From NCBI GenBank assembly GCA_002633005.1, contig NMRA01000979.1, forward strand, positions 1 through 49,132: 49,132 nucleotides of DNA, read 5' to 3'. This DNA comes from Phoronis australis (lineage: Eukaryota > Phoronida > Phoronidae). Made by a program: the position numbers and the translations under genes. The number at the start of each line of letters is the position of its first letter. Position 1 is the stretch's first letter. Below, piece after piece: positions 41,201 to 47,200 of the stretch. The notes below the pieces were generated by a model, which had not been told where the DNA came from, searched no databases, and saw nothing but the letters and a program-made list of their open reading frames with translations.

Positions 41201-44200
41201 TCATTTCAACTGCAATCTGTTTCAATTTTGGCTAAAACTTGACACCGATTTCTCACCAAACTGACAAAATTGCGACAGCATATTCCAAAAATATACATGT
41301 ACAACATTAGTAAACAGTTAGGGGTAAGGTGTATTAACTTCACATAAAACTTCCACAAAGCTTTGACAAAAACGTCTTTATTATTGCGACGAAGGTTCGA
41401 TTATGCTGCCAACTAATTTTGTCAAGATGGTAGAGTTCTGTTAAAGTTTGTCTAGTTTATTTTTGAAATTACTATCTACTCAAATACCTGCAATCACTGG
41501 TTTCCCCCACACTTCCACTTCACACAAAGAAAGCGTTTCTGATTTGCTGTTGCCATTCTTTATGATGTACAGATATCTCCCAATGACGGGACGGTCACAA
41601 GCTATATACACTGTAGTGGCGTCACTAATGTTGCCGGTGTGGTGTTTGCACAGAGCGTCGGTAGAGGTCGCTGATGGAGTGTCACTTGTATTGGAGACCC
41701 GGACTTCAAAATCTTTTAAAGATTCGTCAAGATCTGGATGCACATAGCAATTCTTATTCATAATTAAGTACATGTACCATAAAATTGATATCAATCTGAA
41801 ATTGTTATGACGAGCACGGGAATACATGTATTTTCGTGTAGATGCTCAAATACTTTTCGTGTTCTGCTGTTTCAAAAAGAGTACTTTCTGAGTACGGAGT
41901 CTCACTCTATGTCGTTGTAGTCCACAGAAATCCGCTTTGAAAACCGGGTCTGAAATATTTCTCCGTAGCTAATTAAATCTTATGTCACACACACTTAATG
42001 GCACAGAACTCAAGTCCTGGAATATCAACTTCGGTCTGGCGTTGCTGAGGTTACGCCACGCATGCGTGGCATTTCTTTGCATGTGTTTGTTCCGGTGTTG
42101 CTCATTCCTGTGGAACTTACTGGCTCTAAAACTCTTTGGAAATCTGCCGCTTTTCAACTGAATTGCAAAAAGTCATATTACTAGAAGGACTTGAAAAATT
42201 GTTGATGGTGAAGACCGCAGCAGAAGCAAACGTTAAATAATTTAATTCATTAAAATCATCATTTCGCATACCTGACAGATTTAAAATGTTTTTTTTTTAA
42301 TTCTAAAAACCTAAAGTGTCACCAAAATTGAAAAAATAACAAGGCGTAATAGTACCTTAAACAGCAACGCTGAACGTTGATATCGCATATAGTGCAGATA
42401 GAAAATATTGTCACACATTTATACATGCTCACTCATAAAGAATTAAAAGTGACACTGATGCACAGTGGCAGTCAGATACGTCCAAACGTCACCTGTTGTC
42501 ACCCTCATAGAAAAATGCTTGCCAAATTTCACAAAGACCCAGCAGGGAGAAACACCTGAGGATGCAAAGATAACAAACTGCCATTAGGGGGCGCTTAAGT
42601 AGTCGAACTGTAAAACATTGTCAGCAATTCTCTTCCTACCAGGGACACATTTACTGATTTCCATAACAATTAGTAGAGTGCTTTGGCCGATAGAGTGATG
42701 GACGCCAAAGACAGCAACTCGGAGGCGTACTTTAAGTAAAATCAATCTGAAAACAAAAAGTGTCATCGAAGTTTACCAAATTTCATAAAAATCTGCCAAG
42801 GAACTCCTGAGGATAACGGAGAAAAATAAAAAGGCCACACACGAACACAGCGTTCATTGGATAAGTCCAAAGGTCGTTGTCACATGTTGTTACCTTCATT
42901 AATACAGATAAGGTATAGAATATACAGCTAAGAACGCAACAAAGAGAAAATTGCAACTAGGAGGCACCACGGTAGTGGGCGCCGTCCAAACATCATCGTC
43001 ACATGTCCTTTTCCAAGAAAGAAGATATAATTATCCTAAGAGTGGTTTGGATGACACAGAGGCTGACGCCAAAAGCAGACTCAAAAATAATAAAAAGGTC
43101 ACTAGGTGGCGTGTACAACGTCAACTCCTTGTGAAAACAGAAAGATGTCATCGTCTATTCACCAAATTTCATGCAAATCCGGCCAGAAACTCCAAAGACA
43201 CATAGAAAAACGGAAAAATACAATTGCCCCTAGGGGACACAGGAGTTGATGAATACGTCGGAAAGTCGACATCACCTGCTGTTGCCTTCATATAAATACA
43301 CCTGCCAAACTTAACAAAAATCCTGCAAAGGAATTAACAGATACAACCACGGACGCAAAAACAAAACTGCCACTAGGAGGAGCCACTGGAGTCGGAGCTG
43401 TCCGAAAATCATCGTAAGCCGTCAACTTCCTAGTAGGAACATCTGTCATAATCAATGTTATTGTGGTTTGGTCAGTTGACGGGTAGATAGCAAAACCAGA
43501 CTCGAAAACCGTAAAAAAAAAAGAAAAAACAAAACAAACGGCCACTAGGTGGTGCAAGATAGTCTAATCCACTTGAAAACGTAAAAATAGCGTCATATTT
43601 TTAATACATGTAGATACCTATTTGCCAAATTTCGTGAAAATTTATCGAACACCGAAGATACGGAGGCAAACTTAAACTACTGAATTTGGCACTAGGAGGC
43701 ACACCGGTAGTCGGTGATACTGGAACAGGTATTGTGCATTACCTTAAACAAGAGACATTGGAAGACATCTTTTAAGATAATGTTACTAAAGAAAGTGGAC
43801 TGTGCAAATTAACAATATGCATGGCAAAAAGACAAATGAACACCTGTTCCACAGATGTCATCATTTGAGAATAAGAACACGGGGGAACTGGACATAAAGG
43901 CGGGAATTCAAGATAAAATGCAAAACATTTGGTTCTATGCCAAAACGCAAAAGTGTAATGTTCCCCAATAGACAAGAAAACATCAGCGTTTTTTTCGAAC
44001 CCGAATTATTACACGCAAAATCGCGCGATGGCTTTTTTTAAAGTCAAATTCTCAATTCCAGGTTAATAAAAAATCATGAACCTTGTCGTTTTTTCTTTTT
44101 GGTTGAACAGGGAAATACTGCTATGTAGTGTGAGAAATTACAGTGTCGCCGTGTGTCAAAAAGCGGGATATTTTGATCGTGCGACGAAATGTCAGGATTT

Positions 44201-47200
44201 TTTACAAGGTTAACTTTACATTTTTAAATTTTATTTCCGTTGTTGGTCAGTGTTCGAACATCACCGAATAAGTGTGCTGACACGCCGTGCCAGTTAGTCT
44301 GAAAATTTACTGGCCTGGCTGCCAAATTGCTTTTAAATGTTACTGACCCAGCTGCAAATCCAATGGCCCCGGGCCAGGCCACCGTGTATTTCGAACACTG
44401 GTGTAGGTACAACAGATAATATTCACTGTCAAATCACCTGGGTAACAGGTAAACATTCTAGAAATCAATTATTTTTGAAACAATTGAAATGAGTAACAGG
44501 GTATGCAAAAACAAACTAACCCTAACCCTAAAACTTTAATTCTTTAAATACATTGAACACATCGAAAATGGGAAGGAGTTCGTCCTCTCTCAAGATTATT
44601 TTTCCAAATTTTATTAAAATCCGTTAAAGAACTCCAAAGATACAAAGGCGAACGTTAAAAAAATACCAAATGCCGTCGCCGTCGTTGTCTGTTGTCAACT
44701 TCATATCAATACACTTGCCAAACATAATGAAAATCCTGCATAGAGATGCAGCAACATATGCAAAACACTGTCACAAGAGGTACATCGGTAGTCCGAATGG
44801 TCCGAAAATCATTATCAGTCATTCGCTTCAAAATGCCAGTGGTTTATTTGATATAGCGTCGGAGGCCAACAAACAGACCAGAAGACAGTAAAAATGGCCA
44901 CTATTTGACGCAAAATACGTCGAGCCTACCCGAAAACGGGAAAATGTCATCAATTACCAAATTTAATAAAAATCCGTCAAGAAACTTCAGAGAAACAGAG
45001 GGATACGGAAGAAAATGAAACTGCCACTAACGTGAACAAAGTTCTTAGAATCCGTCTGAAAGTCGTCGTCGTCCGTTTTCAAATTCATAAAAATACACCC
45101 GTAAGTTCAATAAAAATCCTGCAATGAGCTAAGGAGATAAAGCTATGGGCGCAATTACAGAACCACACTGCCACTAGGAGGCACCACAGTAGTCGAAGTC
45201 GTCCAAAATCATCGTCAGCGATCCTCTTCACCTTAGGAACATATATCCCTGTTTTCACAATCATCCCTAGAGTGGTTTGGTTAGTAGAGGGGTGGACGCC
45301 AAACAACAGACTGGGAAACAGTAAAAATGGCTAATAGGTGGTGGAAAATACCCGGAATCCATACGAAAACAGGAGGATAGCGTCATCCATTACAAGATGT
45401 CGATGTTCCGAATTTCATGAAAATCCGTTGAAAACTTTGGAAGATGCAGAGGTAAACGTAAGAAATGTAAATTACAATTAGGAGACGCACAGGTTGTAAG
45501 ATCAGTCCGAAATTCGCCGTCATCATAGAAATACATCTGACAAATCTTATCAAGATCCTGAGGGGCTTAGAAGATTAGCTGCGGACGCCCAGCGGACGAT
45601 AGACACCCACACGCCCGCCAGACAAAGATGAAGGTAATACGCACCCACATATAAATGGGGTAGGTGCATAATAATATAACAAAGGCGACATCTTTGACTG
45701 TGTGTACTGCCTGTCGTCTAAACCTGTATTTTATCAGAAATTTCGACCTTTTGAAATTTGATCGTGGTTTGTTAGCACACTGAAAGCTGGCCCAATGAGT
45801 TCAGGGTCTTGGAAATATCAAATTTCATCCCCGATCTGTCATCAGTTTCACAAGTCAAACATCAGTCACCAGAAGAATTTTGTAGTCGTAAAACTAAAAC
45901 AGTTAATACAACGGCAACCGCTCTACGTACGCATTAAACTTGCAGAAAGGCAACTTTCGATTATTTATTTTCTGCAGTTTACATGCAGGTTCAAATAAAA
46001 ACAAAACTAGATACTTTTAACAGAGAGGACGGCTACACAGTTACGGAGATTTTTTGAAGTTTTTGTCTGGTTTTGCATTCTTTTAGGATTAGGAAAATAA
46101 ATAAAATAGTTACTTGAATGGTATCAAAATCGAGAGTAAAATCTGAAGAAACGTAATTTAAATTATGGAACATTTACGATTGTCAGTTTGAATGAGTTTT
46201 TATGTGCCTGGTACATCTCGTCAACGTTGACGCAAATCCACATTCAATCTACATGTAATACCTGAACACAAGCTCACGTTGCAATGCTTCCACCGAACAG
46301 AAACAAGGTAACACCACGGTCCACCTTCCGTGTCGTCAGGATTCCGACAGAAATTTTCATGGGATTTCGGTTTCTTAGTGCTTTTCCACATTTTACATTT
46401 TTCGCCATTGCTTGCTGTGTTGACTTTGCCCATGTAATCCTTCCCGAGTTCTGTATACTTGCAATCATCTAAATTGACATTGTTTAAAAGCGAGGCATTT
46501 ATCATTGTGCATTCATCTCACGGACGACACTGAACAACAAACATCTTGGCGATCTTTTGAGATACTATTCTGAAGAGTTTAATAAAAATGTCATGTTGAA
46601 AATTAGAATTCATATACAACGTGTCATTATTGATAAAATTGATGTCAGAGACAACCCAACGCAGACAATTCAAAACTGTTTAGCTAAATCAAATAAATCA
46701 ACAATGTAGGACAACGTAACATTCAAAATAGGCTTAAAAAATCACAGTGCCACCTAGCACTAAGTTGAGTTACCATAAATTCACCGAGACAATAAAGAAA
46801 AGTTGACATTTGTTCAGTTAAAAGAGGTGCAAGATGGTGTAAGGTGTTCATGGAAAATATGCTTACATTTTTATTCAACGTTTTCTTGGTTATAGATTAT
46901 GGGTCTGGGTAAAAGAAAACCAAGATTTGCTTATGGTTTGATAACCTTTTAAGCTCAGACAGTTCCGTTATAGCCTTGGACAATCGTACGAATAGAATCG
47001 TATAATCCTAGTCAAATCATAATCGTATCGTAATAACATCGTAATTACAAAATGTGCATCATAGTCATATCGTTATCACATCTTAATTACAACGTAATCA
47101 AGTGCACCTCTTCCCGACAAAGGCGATTTGTAAAAAAATGGCCACGGTTGTTTAAAACTATTTTAGTAAAAGGTTCTGTGGTGATTGGCAAAAGAACAGG

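Noticed and set aside
44513-44530. Telomere-like CTAACCCTAACCCTAA
   Set aside because: Only about two repeats, within a degenerate intronic array; not evidence of a chromosome end.
42570-45500. CRISPR-like array
   Set aside because: Units are long, strongly diverged and lack uniform short repeats and spacers; the context is a metazoan intron.
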